NCBI GenBank assembly: GCA_016713865.1
Contig: JADJOG010000004.1
Location: forward strand, 1-64,000
Direction: 5' to 3'
Length of the DNA stretch: 64,000 nt
Origin: Flavobacteriales bacterium
Lineage (GTDB): Bacteria > Bacteroidota > Bacteroidia > Flavobacteriales_F > PHOS-HE28
Part shown: piece by piece, positions 18,430-26,855 of the stretch
How positions within the stretch are numbered: position 1 is the stretch's first letter
Layout: every line of letters begins with the position of its first letter
The notes under the pieces: model-generated
The model's input: the letters and a program-made list of their open reading frames with translations, nothing else
Told to the model about the DNA's origin: nothing
Database searches by the model: none
Position numbers and translations under genes: made by a program

Positions 18430-18982
18430 GGCTTCGCGGCGAAGAGGAGGTCCAGTTCAACCTGCACCACCGCCGCCACCTTCTGCTGAACCACGCGAGG
18501 AATGCGGATGCCATGATCGGCCACGGGCACCTCGAATCGCGAGCGCACACGGATGCCTTCAGTACTCACCTCAACGGTGCAAGGGATCACGCGCTCTTGG
18601 GCTTCGCCGCGAATGGTGAGGGTGCCTTTCGCGCGCACCTCGTGCATGGCTGCCACGCGGAGGTCGATGCCTTCGATGATGCGTCCCGGTAAAGGTGGCG
18701 TTGGGCCAAGTCGCAGAGACCATGGTAGTTCTCATTGAAGTGCTCGCGCTGCAAGGGCGCATTGAAGCCCATGAAATCAACGATGGGCACTTGCACAGCG
18801 AAGGAGCGATCGGCGCGATCGAGCACGCCCTTCACCCGGTCGTTCGCGGCGGTGATGACTTCCAATGGCGCGGTGCTGGTGAACCGCACCTGCGAACGGG
18901 AAACGCGCACGAGGTCCCGATCCTGAGCTTCGGCCAGCAAGGATCCGACAAGTGCTGCGATGAAGATTAGCAGGCGCCACAT
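18426..18982 (-). CDS. YceI-like periplasmic protein heading the kinase operon (two frame breaks)
   Basis: The start at 18982 gives a signal peptide (MWRLLIFIAALVGSLLAEAQ). The YceI pattern follows: RSQVRFTSTAPLEVITAAND and PLQREHFNENYHG. After frame changes between about 18690 and 18730 it continues as NATFTG, RIIEGIDLRV and EVRAKGTLTIRGEAQERVIP to the end VELDLLFAAKP. Relatives bind isoprenoid-like lipids. The stop overlaps the kinase start (ATGA, 18426-18429), so the lipid-binding protein, sensor kinase and response regulator are probably one transcript. YceI may present the signal to the sensor (inference). Confidence 0.75.
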
Positions 18983-18992
18983 CCGTCTTCGT

Positions 18993-19007
18993 CCCGAAAT
19001 TTTCGGG
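18993..19007. promoter_or_regulatory. Palindrome in the leader of the YceI-kinase-regulator operon
   Basis: CCCGAAATTTTCGGG has 7-base arms around a single T. It lies between the candidate -7 box at 19013-19020 and the YceI start at 18982. It may be an operator or leader hairpin, or a weak terminator for the gene ending at 19028, although no T-run follows. Confidence 0.4.
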
Positions 19008-19012
19008 AGCGC

Positions 19013-19020
19013 CGAAGGTA
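19013..19020 (-). promoter_or_regulatory. Candidate -7 promoter box TACCTTCG
   Basis: This box is 30 bases before the YceI start that heads the kinase operon. It differs from TAnnTTTG at one position. Confidence 0.45.
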
Positions 19021-19027
19021 GATGGAC

Positions 19028-20167
19028 CTAGCGAGCAATCACCACGCGCTGCATGCGCCTGACGCCATCCGCTTCCAAGGCAACGAGGTAGCTGCCGGTC
19101 GCGAGCGAGCGCAGATCGATGGCCTCCACACCGGAGCGCAGCTTCTGCGAAAGCACGCCCACGCCTTGCGCATTGAACAACTCCATGAGTGCAGGCGATT
19201 CGCTGCGGATGCTGATGCGCTCGTCGGCGATGGTCGGCCACACGAAGCGCTCACTGCTCGCTGCTTCGTTCATAGCCGTTGGCAATTCGCAGGTTGTGGT
19301 GGCGGTAACCCGCGTGCTGAGCGAGGTGCTGTCGATGAAAGCGGCGAGGGCTGCATCATCGCCTTTGAGGAAATGGTCGAGCCAGAGGGTGGCGAAGTCG
19401 TTCACCACATCGTGCTGCGCGGCGCGGGAAATAGCTGGTGCAGGCGTGCAGGTAAGCTCACCGAAGTTGCAGTTGAAGTTGCTCTCGGCGAAGTAGCAAT
19501 GTCCGCCGCCAGTGATGCTCACGAAGGCGCGGCAAGGCACCGCGAGCGCATCGTACATGGGCTGCTGGTGCTGCGGTATGGGCGTCACGCAATCGTTGCC
19601 GCCGGCGAAAACGAGCGTTGGCACTTGCACCTGGGCGCAGGCCGCCACCGCGCTGGGGTTCGTTCCAGCGGCAGCGAAATTCACCACCGTAGTGATGCTG
19701 GTGTTGTTGGCCGCGCCCAAGAAGCTGGACCCGCCGCCCATGCTATGGCCCATGAGCGCACTGGTGGGCGCCACGCGTTGGTAGAATGGCGACGCTGCTT
19801 CGCTGTTAGCCGCTTGAAGCGCCAACGAGACGAAAGCGATGTCCAGACCGAAGTTGTTGTGGTTCGGCGCGAAACCGCTTTCGGTGGTGGGCAGAGCTAC
19901 GATGTATCCGCGCGGCACGAAGTGGTTCCAGAGGTTCGCGTAGGCATCGGTGCCCATCACGAAGCCATGACCGACAACCAACACAGGCCATTCACCGGCG
20001 AGCACGGCGGCATTGCTGCCCGCAGAAACACCTGGGTAGTACAGATTGGTGGCGATGTTGCGGTTGCGGCTGGCATCGAAGAAGGTGATGCTGCGGTTGC
20101 CGATGAGGTAAGGCTGGGCCTGCGCGGCGAAGGCGAGCGCGAAGGCCAAGGGCGTCAAGTAGCGCAT
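19028..20167 (-). CDS. Secreted alpha/beta hydrolase with T9SS-like C-terminal domain
   Basis: The 379-residue protein starts at 20167 with a signal peptide (MRYLTPLAFALAFAAQAQ). The alpha/beta hydrolase core has the oxyanion/cap region VLVVGHGFVMGTDAYANLW, nucleophile elbow MGHSMGGG, acid in FAGGNDCVTP and a His in GGGHCYF. This layout is closest to chlorophyllase/platelet-activating-factor-hydrolase-like esterases. Paired cysteines (NCNFGELTCTP) suggest secretion. The end (SPALMELFNAQGVGVL, GSYLVALEADGVRRMQRVVIAR) is a sorting domain without the usual PNP start. The substrate is unknown. TACCTTGC lies upstream of the start. Confidence 0.85.
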   Translation of the reverse strand: MRYLTPLAFALAFAAQAQPYLIGNRSITFFDASRNRNIATNLYYPGVSAGSNAAVLAGEWPVLVVGHGFVMGTDAYANLWNHFVPRGYIVALPTTESGFAPNHNNFGLDIAFVSLALQAANSEAASPFYQRVAPTSALMGHSMGGGSSFLGAANNTSITTVVNFAAAGTNPSAVAACAQVQVPTLVFAGGNDCVTPIPQHQQPMYDALAVPCRAFVSITGGGHCYFAESNFNCNFGELTCTPAPAISRAAQHDVVNDFATLWLDHFLKGDDAALAAFIDSTSLSTRVTATTTCELPTAMNEAASSERFVWPTIADERISIRSESPALMELFNAQGVGVLSQKLRSGVEAIDLRSLATGSYLVALEADGVRRMQRVVIAR

Positions 20168-20221
20168 GCGGGCAAGGTATGCGTGATGAACAAAGCTGGG
20201 GCTTCCCCTGTTCGCTCCGGA

Positions 20222-20229
20222 TACCTTTG
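20222..20229 (+). promoter_or_regulatory. Candidate -7 promoter box TACCTTTG for ispH
   Basis: It matches TAnnTTTG exactly and ends 8 bases before the ispH ATG, implying a very short leader. Confidence 0.5.
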
Positions 20230-20237
20230 ACGGCTCC

Positions 20238-21461
20238 ATGCGCAGCTTCTCCATCCCCACGCATTACCGCAGCAACCTCATCGGCCGCCTGAAAGCGTGG
20301 CGCAAAGCACAGGACCCCAAGAAGAAGGACCTCAGCCCTACCCTGCTCGACCTCGGCCCGGTGCGCTTCGTGTTCGCGCGGCACTTCGGCTTCTGCTACG
20401 GCGTGGAGAACGCCATCGAGATCAGCTACAAAGCGCTGGAAGAGAACCCCGGCAAGCGGATCTTCCTGCTGAGCCAGATGATCCACAACCCGGCCGTGAA
20501 CGACGACCTCACATCACGCGGCATGCGCTTCATCCAGGACACCAACGGCCAGCCGCTGATGGAATGGAGCGAACTCACCACCAACGACATCGTGATCATC
20601 CCCGCCTTCGGCACAACGCTCGAGACCGAGGAGAAGCTGAAGGCAATCGGCATCGATCCACTGAAGTACAACACCACCTGCCCGTTCGTTGAGAAGGTGT
20701 GGAACCGCAGCGCGCAACTGGGCCAGAAGGACTACACCGTGGTGATCCATGGCAAGGCCAAGCATGAGGAGACCCGCGCGACCTTCAGTCACACTGCTGC
20801 TGGTGCGCCTGCTGTGATCATCAAGGACATGGCCGAAGCGCAGGAACTGGGACGCATCATCACCGGTGAACTGCCTTCCGCGCGCTTCCACGAGCTCTTC
20901 GGCACGCGTTGCACACCGGGCTTCGATCCCGCAAAGGACCTGGTCCGCATCGGCGTGGTGAACCAGACCACCATGCTGGCCACCGAGACGCAGTCCATCG
21001 CCGACCACCTGAAGCAAGTGATGATCGGCAGGCACGGCGAAACTGACCTCAAGAACCACTTCGCCGATACTCGCGACACGCTCTGCTACGCCACCAACGA
21101 TAACCAGGATGCCACCAACGAACTGCTGAAGGCCGATGCCGACCTCGCGCTGGTGGTGGGCGGCTACAACAGCAGCAACACCAGCCATTTGGTGGAACTG
21201 CTGGAACACAAGTTCCCCACCTACTTCATCAAGGACGAGAGCGAGATCCTGAGCGCGGAGACGATCCAGCACTTCAACTACCCGGAGCACAAGCTGGAGA
21301 GCACTGCTGGATGGCTCCCGGAGAAGCGCCCGCTCACCATCATTCTCACCAGCGGCGCGAGCTGCCCGGATACGTTGCTGGATAGGGTGATGCTGAAGGT
21401 GCTGGGGATGGTGGAGGGCGTCAAGGACCCGCTGGAGGTGGTAGAGGCCACCGTGGTCTGA
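20238..21461 (+). CDS. ispH: 4-hydroxy-3-methylbut-2-enyl diphosphate reductase
   Basis: This is the last enzyme of the MEP pathway, reducing HMBPP to IPP and DMAPP at a 4Fe-4S cluster in the cytoplasm. At 407 residues it belongs to the long form known from plants and cyanobacteria. Candidate cluster ligands are Cys53 (FGFCYGVENA), Cys148 (YNTTCPFVEKVW) and Cys283 (DTLCYATNDNQ); TSGASCPDTL (Cys376) and VGGYNSSNT are further conserved blocks. It is a single gene, divergent from the T9SS hydrolase and convergent with cmk, with a 3-base gap between the stops. Confidence 0.96.
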   Translation: MRSFSIPTHYRSNLIGRLKAWRKAQDPKKKDLSPTLLDLGPVRFVFARHFGFCYGVENAIEISYKALEENPGKRIFLLSQMIHNPAVNDDLTSRGMRFIQDTNGQPLMEWSELTTNDIVIIPAFGTTLETEEKLKAIGIDPLKYNTTCPFVEKVWNRSAQLGQKDYTVVIHGKAKHEETRATFSHTAAGAPAVIIKDMAEAQELGRIITGELPSARFHELFGTRCTPGFDPAKDLVRIGVVNQTTMLATETQSIADHLKQVMIGRHGETDLKNHFADTRDTLCYATNDNQDATNELLKADADLALVVGGYNSSNTSHLVELLEHKFPTYFIKDESEILSAETIQHFNYPEHKLESTAGWLPEKRPLTIILTSGASCPDTLLDRVMLKVLGMVEGVKDPLEVVEATVV

Positions 21462-21464
21462 TCC

Positions 21465-22166
21465 TCATTCCTGCCCCACCTGGGCCAGCACGCCAAGGAC
21501 GATATCCAACGCCTTCCGGAACTGCTGTTCCGCGGTGATGTCGCTGTTGTCAATCTCGATCGCATCAGCGGCTTTCGTCAGTGGATCGGCCTTGCGCGTG
21601 GTATCGTCGAGGTCGCGCTGATGGATGTTCGCCTCCACCTCGGCGAACGAGACATCGCTGCCCTTCAGCCTTAGCTCGTGGAACCGCCGCTGGGCGCGCA
21701 CTTCCGGACGGGCGGTCATGTACAGCTTCACCTCCGCGTCGGGGAACACTACGGTGCCGATATCGCGGCCATCCATCACCACGCCCTTCTCGCGACCGAA
21801 CGCCTGCTGCAGCTTCACCAGCTTGGCGCGCACCTCGGGCACAGGGCTCACGAGCGTGACATGATTGCTCACCTCCAAGGTGCGGATCTCCTGTTCCACG
21901 TTGCGCCCATTCAGGTACGTGGCGCTCTTGTCCGTCATCGGGTCGTGCTGGAATCGGATATCGATGCCGTCCAATTCTCCCAACAACCCATCCTCGTCGA
22001 GCCTGCCGTCCACGACCAGGCCGTTCTCCATCACGAAAAGCGCAACCGCGCGGTACATGGCGCCGCTATCGATGTAGACATAGCCCAGGTGCTGGGCCAG
22101 CTGCTTGGCCAAGGTGCTCTTCCCGCAGGACGAGAAGCCATCGATCGCGATGGTGATCCGATTCAC
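21465..22166 (-). CDS. cmk: Cytidylate kinase
   Basis: It phosphorylates CMP and dCMP with ATP. The 233-residue protein has the P-loop GFSSCGKST (residues 10-18), the CMP-binding block DSGAMYRAVALF, the family's MDGRDIGTVVFPDAEVKLYM, and a lid segment RRFHELRLKGSDVSF followed by RDLDDTTRKADPL. It is intact and of usual length. TACCTTGC lies just upstream of the ATG. It is followed, going leftwards, by convergent ispH, and sits 19 bases after porQ. Confidence 0.97.
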   Translation of the reverse strand: MNRITIAIDGFSSCGKSTLAKQLAQHLGYVYIDSGAMYRAVALFVMENGLVVDGRLDEDGLLGELDGIDIRFQHDPMTDKSATYLNGRNVEQEIRTLEVSNHVTLVSPVPEVRAKLVKLQQAFGREKGVVMDGRDIGTVVFPDAEVKLYMTARPEVRAQRRFHELRLKGSDVSFAEVEANIHQRDLDDTTRKADPLTKAADAIEIDNSDITAEQQFRKALDIVLGVLAQVGQE

Positions 22167-22185
22167 GCGGGCAAGGTAGCTGCCC

Positions 22186-23226
22186 TCAGCTTCCGGATTT
22201 CTGGAAGTCGCTGAAACGCACGGCCAGCGTGAGCGTGTTGCTGATGCCGGCCAGGTGCAATTGCGAGAAGCCGTAGCTCAGGTGCATCTTGCTCACGCGC
22301 AGGCCCACTCCGAAGCTGAGGCCCACAGCTGATGGCTTATCGGGAATCACCAGTTCCTCGCGGCGTCGGAAGTTGTAGGCCACACGCAGCATGAAATTCC
22401 GGCTGAGCAGGATCTCAGCGCTGGGCACCGTGTGCAACAATGCCTTCCTCACATTGGTGATCTTCTTCTCGACCACTTCGCCAGTGGTGGGATCGATCTG
22501 CACCTGCGCGTTGGGGTCCTCGTAGGTGAGGTCCCATTGCTGCAGCTGCTCGAGCATGAGGCCCAGGCGGAAGGGCGCATGGCGGAACTTGTACGTGACG
22601 CCCACCTGCACCTCGAAAGGGAGATCCTCGCGCTTATCGGTGAAGGTGCTGGTCTGTCTGCCGATATTGCGCAGCATGGCCGCAACGGTGACACCCTTGC
22701 TCGGCTTATGATAAACACCACCGATATCAAGCGCGAACGCCGATGATGTGTAGGTTTCGTAACTGCTTGCGATATACTTCACGTTGGCCCCGACGCTGAA
22801 TAGGCTGTCGATGGCGCGGCCCGCCCCGAGTTGCACCACATACTCGCCCGCGCGGAAATCGCCGATCACATTGCCAACCTCATCGGTGCGCTGAAAGCTC
22901 CCGTAATCGACGTACTGCACAGTGCCGGAGAACGTGGTCGCTAAGCTGTCGAAGTGATGCGCGTAGCTGGCGTATCCGATTTTAATGCCCTCGAAGTAGG
23001 GCAGATAGCTGAGCGCCACTTGCCGGCCCATCTCCTTATTGAGCAGGCCCGGATTGAATATGCCCAAGTTGATGTCGTTGTCCTTGACTGCGATGTAATT
23101 GCCGCCGAGCGCCGAGGCTCTTGCCGAGGCCGGGATGTTGAGGACGCGAAAACCGTCCTGGCCGCCGAGCTGGGCCGAAAGGAGTTGCGGCACCAGGCCA
23201 AGCGCGATGAGTAGAGTGCGTTTCAT
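22186..23226 (-). CDS. porQ: Type IX secretion system protein PorQ
   Basis: The 346-residue protein starts at 23226 with a signal peptide (MKRTLLIALGLVPQLLSAQ). It then has the PorQ/PorV-like opening LNIPASARASALGGNYIAVKD and a barrel of amphipathic strands (ALSYLPYFEGIKIGYASYAH, VAAMLRNIGRQTS) ending LTLAVRFSDFQKSG. PorQ is an outer-membrane barrel that works with the T9SS attachment complex. It serves the six sorting-domain cargos in this window. A TATCTTCG box lies 12 bases upstream of the start, which fixes this ATG rather than an earlier one. Confidence 0.88.
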   Translation of the reverse strand: MKRTLLIALGLVPQLLSAQLGGQDGFRVLNIPASARASALGGNYIAVKDNDINLGIFNPGLLNKEMGRQVALSYLPYFEGIKIGYASYAHHFDSLATTFSGTVQYVDYGSFQRTDEVGNVIGDFRAGEYVVQLGAGRAIDSLFSVGANVKYIASSYETYTSSAFALDIGGVYHKPSKGVTVAAMLRNIGRQTSTFTDKREDLPFEVQVGVTYKFRHAPFRLGLMLEQLQQWDLTYEDPNAQVQIDPTTGEVVEKKITNVRKALLHTVPSAEILLSRNFMLRVAYNFRRREELVIPDKPSAVGLSFGVGLRVSKMHLSYGFSQLHLAGISNTLTLAVRFSDFQKSGS

Positions 23227-23238
23227 TCGGGTTGGGAA

Positions 23239-23246
23239 CGAAGATA
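23239..23246 (-). promoter_or_regulatory. Candidate -7 promoter box TATCTTCG for porQ
   Basis: The box lies 12 bases before the porQ ATG and differs from TAnnTTTG at one position. Confidence 0.45.
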
Positions 23247-23263
23247 GCTGGGCCGTATCGCGG

Positions 23264-24580
23264 TCACATGTCCTTGTTCGATACTGCAATGGCTTGCTGA
23301 TGTTCCCTGGCGTTGATGAAATTGATTCTCCGGCACCAAAACAGTCCCCCCCTTCCTTTTGTTTCGGGGGGGGGGGGGGAGACCCACCCCCCCAACAACG
23401 ACCCATCGCCATAGCTGAGGAAGCGATATCCACTCGCCAGCGCGTGCTCATAAACCCTGCGCCATTCGGGCCCGATGAAGGCGGCCACCAGCAGCAACAA
23501 GGTGCTCTGAGGCTGATGGAAATTGGTGATCAATCCTTCGACCAACCGGAAGCGATAGCCCGGCGCTATCAAAAGCTGCGTGCGGCCAACAAGCTCAGTG
23601 GCGCCACGCTGCTCCATGTCAACCAGTACGGCTTGCAGTGCTTGATCCGCCGCTGGATGCTCGACACTCCCCTGGTAGGGTTCCCCTTGAGCCACATCCA
23701 TGAGTTCAGATGCTCGTCCCTGCATCAATGCGGTCCCATGCCAATACATGCTCTCGAGCGTCCGCATTGCTGTCGTGCCCACCGCGACAATAGGTCTGGA
23801 TCCCAGCCGAGCCGCAACGGCCTTGATGGTTTCCAAAGGCACGCGCACCTGTTCATGATGCATGGCATGGCCTTCCATGCGCTCGCTCTTTACCGGCAAG
23901 AAGGTGCCAGCGCCCACGTGCAAGGTCAGTCGCGCCGAATCGACACCGTTCGATCTGATCCGTTCGAGCATCTCCGGCGTGAAATGCAAGCTGGCCGTAG
24001 GCGCTGCCACCGAACCTTCGTTGCGCGCGAACACCGTGTTGTAGCGCTCTTGGTCCGCTGGGGCATCGGGGCGTTTCATGTACGGCGGCAATGGAACATG
24101 ACCGAAGCGCGCCAGTACATCGGCGAATGCGCGCTCTTCAGGCTTCCATGTGAATCGGATGTGCTCGGCACCGATCCGCTCAGCGGTCAACTCCTCTCCA
24201 CCGACAGCCAACAACAGCTTCTCGCCTTCGCGCCAACGCTTCCCATTGCCAATGAAGCATTGCCATTCAGCAGCGCCTTGCACATCGAGCGCATGCTCCA
24301 TGGGGAGCCCGTTCGATGGTGAGAGGCAGAGCACTTCGACCCTGCCACCGCTGCTCCGATGGAAGACCAGCCGTGCATTCACCACACGGGTCTCGTTCAT
24401 CACCAGCAAGGCGCCTGGGGGCAGTTCCTCGCTCAGCTCGCCGAAAACGCGGTCGGTGATGCGCCCATCGCGCCATACCAGCAGTTGACTCGCATCGCGC
24501 TGGGTCAGCGGTTGCTGCGCGATGCGCTCTTCCGGCAGCGCGTAGGTGAAGTCCAAAATGGAGAGTTCGCGAGGGTGCAT
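23264..24580 (-). CDS. queA: tRNA preQ1(34) S-adenosylmethionine ribosyltransferase-isomerase
   Basis: It moves the ribosyl part of SAM onto preQ1 in tRNA wobble position 34, making epoxyqueuosine. The protein opens ILDFTYALPEERIAQQPLT and has the family blocks NTVFARNEGSVAAPTASLHF, LTLHVGAGTFLPV, GTTAMRTLES and ITNFHQPQSTLLLLVAAFIG. QueA normally ends a few residues after FLSYGDGSLL. Here 42 unrelated residues follow (GGWVSPPPPETKG and so on), encoded across a 14-base homopolymer at 23366-23379. The extra tail is probably the product of an indel or a slippage-prone tract; the enzyme body is intact. Confidence 0.93.
   Translation of the reverse strand: MHPRELSILDFTYALPEERIAQQPLTQRDASQLLVWRDGRITDRVFGELSEELPPGALLVMNETRVVNARLVFHRSSGGRVEVLCLSPSNGLPMEHALDVQGAAEWQCFIGNGKRWREGEKLLLAVGGEELTAERIGAEHIRFTWKPEERAFADVLARFGHVPLPPYMKRPDAPADQERYNTVFARNEGSVAAPTASLHFTPEMLERIRSNGVDSARLTLHVGAGTFLPVKSERMEGHAMHHEQVRVPLETIKAVAARLGSRPIVAVGTTAMRTLESMYWHGTALMQGRASELMDVAQGEPYQGSVEHPAADQALQAVLVDMEQRGATELVGRTQLLIAPGYRFRLVEGLITNFHQPQSTLLLLVAAFIGPEWRRVYEHALASGYRFLSYGDGSLLGGWVSPPPPETKGRGGLFWCRRINFINAREHQQAIAVSNKDM
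23366..23379. repeat. Homopolymer run of 14 G, flanked by C7 runs
   Basis: Fourteen consecutive G on the plus strand, with C7 runs at 23346-23352 and 23387-23393. The three runs can pair as an inverted repeat. The block lies in the 3' end of the queA frame. Confidence 0.95.
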
Positions 24581-24626
24581 GTCGCGTGAAAGCGGCAGTT
24601 GGGTCGCGAAGATCGCAGACGGCTCC

Positions 24627-26806
24627 TCAGTGCTTCACCAAACGAGCGATGCGCCGATCAGTATCGGTGATCAATTCCACGGCGTAGGCCCCGGGCGCCG
24701 TGTCGCTCAGGTCGATACGCACGAGGTCCCCTGTGCCACGATGCTCAAGCACGACACGCCCAGCTGCATCAAGCAAACGGAAGCGGAATGGCATGGCATG
24801 ATCCAGCTTGATGCAGGCCTCACGATCCGTTGGATTGGGCCAGATGGAAATCGCCTGCGATCCAAGGTCGGGCACGCTCACCACGCCAAGCGCCTCAACG
24901 ATCGCACGATAGGCGTTCACCTTGCCCATTCCCCAGCGCAGGCTTCCGGCGGGTGGAATGGTGCCTGTATGCTGATCCGCACGTGCCGTGGCCTTGATCA
25001 CCTGCTTCACCTCTTCGGCGGTGAGTGTTGGTTCGGCTTGCAGCAGCAAGGCAGCGATCCCCGCGACAGCTGGAGACGACATGCTGGTTCCTGAAAGGCG
25101 AGCGAACGGATAGCTCGTGCCGTCGAAGCTGACCAGCGCTGCAGGTGTGTAGCTGGCATTGGTGAAGGAACTGATCGCCGAGGCCACACTCACGCCCGGC
25201 GCCGCGATGTCGGGTTTCACACGATCATCCATGGTGGGACCGAAGGAGGAGAACGACGCGATCTGCCCTCCGAGCAGAACGCCCGTTGGCGAGATGTACT
25301 CTGAGGTGAATGCAGCCACGCTGATCAGGCCTTCGGTTGTAGCTGGCTCACTGATGCCGTATTGCGCATCGCCTCCCGTGAAGCCCGTGCCGACCGCTTG
25401 GAAGGCCTGGCCCCAGTTGCCGACATCGGTCACAAGCTCCGTAACATTCCAGAAATGCACGATGCCCGATGGCGCGGTCGCCTTCAGCGCCACCTTGATG
25501 TTCGCGCTCCTGTTCTTCACGCGCAAGCGGAAATGCGGACGGCCATTGGAAGGGTGCGCGGCATCGGCGGCCAGATTGAAGTACACGGTATCGGCGCCCT
25601 GCACCATGAACGAATCGATGTAGGCGGGTTGCGTGGCTGTGCTGTACCAAGGGCTCTGCGAAAGCACTACGCTGCTGTTGTTCGTGATCATGAACCCCGC
25701 GCTGAAGGGCTGTCCCGGCTCGCCCCACATGCTGATGCTCTGCCCCCACATGTTCGCATTCGCCGTGTAGCTGTAGAACTGGATGCGCGAACGGAGCGTG
25801 TCGCTGCTGAAACTCTTCTTGATGTGGAAGTTCACATCGCCGTTGTTGCCCGCCGAGTTCACGAACACCACGCCCTGCGATGCCAGGGTATTGATCGCCT
25901 GGCTCAGCAGCGATGTGCCATCGAGCGATCCGATCCAGTGCAGGCCCCAGCTCTGGTTCACCACCAAGCGCTTCGATCGGAATCGGCGATCTGTTTCATC
26001 CATGCATAACAATCGATCACCGAAGCCGCATCAATCAACCATGTCGCGAGCAGCAGCTCCGATTCGTAAGCGATTCCTCTGAACAACGTGCCAGCGCCGC
26101 TGCCCGCCGCGATGCCGGCCACGTGCGTGCCATGATAGTGGTAGCTGTAAATGTTGGCGGTATCAGATCCCGCGGCGAGCAAGGCGCTCGGGGTGGCGTA
26201 TTCAGTGCCATACGGGAATCCCGCCGGTGCAGGACCGCTCTGCTTGTATTGGTCCCAGGCCGCGCGGATGCGTGTATGCGTGAGCAGCGTGTCGTAGAGG
26301 TCGGGGTGCGTGTAGTCGAAGCCCCAGTCGCAGATGCCGATGAGCACATCGCGGCCGCTGTATGGCATGGGCAGGTTGATGCCGCGATGCACGCTGTCCA
26401 CGCGCGTGGTCCAGCGCACCTTGTCCATATGGGGCTCAGCAACACCCGCGAGCTCGATATGGCTCAGGCCGGGAATGAAGCGTGCTTCTTCGAGGTGATA
26501 GGCATCGACGCGCACCGAGACCACATCGCCGATGCGCGCGCCGATATGCACATGCGCGCTTGCAGCGATTGAGGCATCGAAGCTCTCACTGGCCTTGGCG
26601 AGGAAGCCAACCAAAGCCTGCCCTCTGATGTACGCGACCGGGTAACGGCCTTGAACAGACATCGCCAGCTTCTGCGGATCGCTCTCCTTAGCGGCGAGGT
26701 TCTGCAGATGCAACAGATCGGCATGTGTGGTGGCCGGAAGACGTGGCTGGGCAAGAAGCCCGAAACCGATGCACGCAATCAGGACGAAGAGGGCAAAGCG
26801 CAACAT
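24627..26806 (-). CDS. Secreted subtilisin-like serine peptidase (S8) with T9SS sorting domain (one frame break)
   Basis: The signal peptide and a prodomain of about 130 residues precede an S8 catalytic domain. The catalytic Asp is in IGICDWGFDYTHPDL, the His in YHGTHVAGIAAGSG, the oxyanion Asn probably in FVNSAGNNGD and the Ser in SGTSMSSPAVAGIAALL. An inserted beta-rich domain (FMITNNSSVVLSQSPWYS to SANIKVALKATAPSG) separates Asn from Ser. The C-terminal sorting domain begins IWPNPTDREACIKL. The frame changes near 25990, between MKQIAD and SKRLVVNQSWG; all catalytic residues lie in clean sequence. It is exported by T9SS and probably degrades extracellular protein. Confidence 0.88.
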
Positions 26807-26855
26807 GATGAGTCTCGTTGATTCATCAAAGAAAGCGACAATGCCCGAACGCAGC

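Noticed and set aside
19022..20230. 402-codon open frame antisense to the T9SS hydrolase
   Set aside because: The opposite strand has a clear signal peptide, GHSMGG and a sorting domain; the antisense frame has none of these.
23099..24322. 407-codon open frame antisense to queA and porQ
   Set aside because: It is rich in His, Arg and Cys like other antisense frames here and has no family features; queA motifs cover the region.
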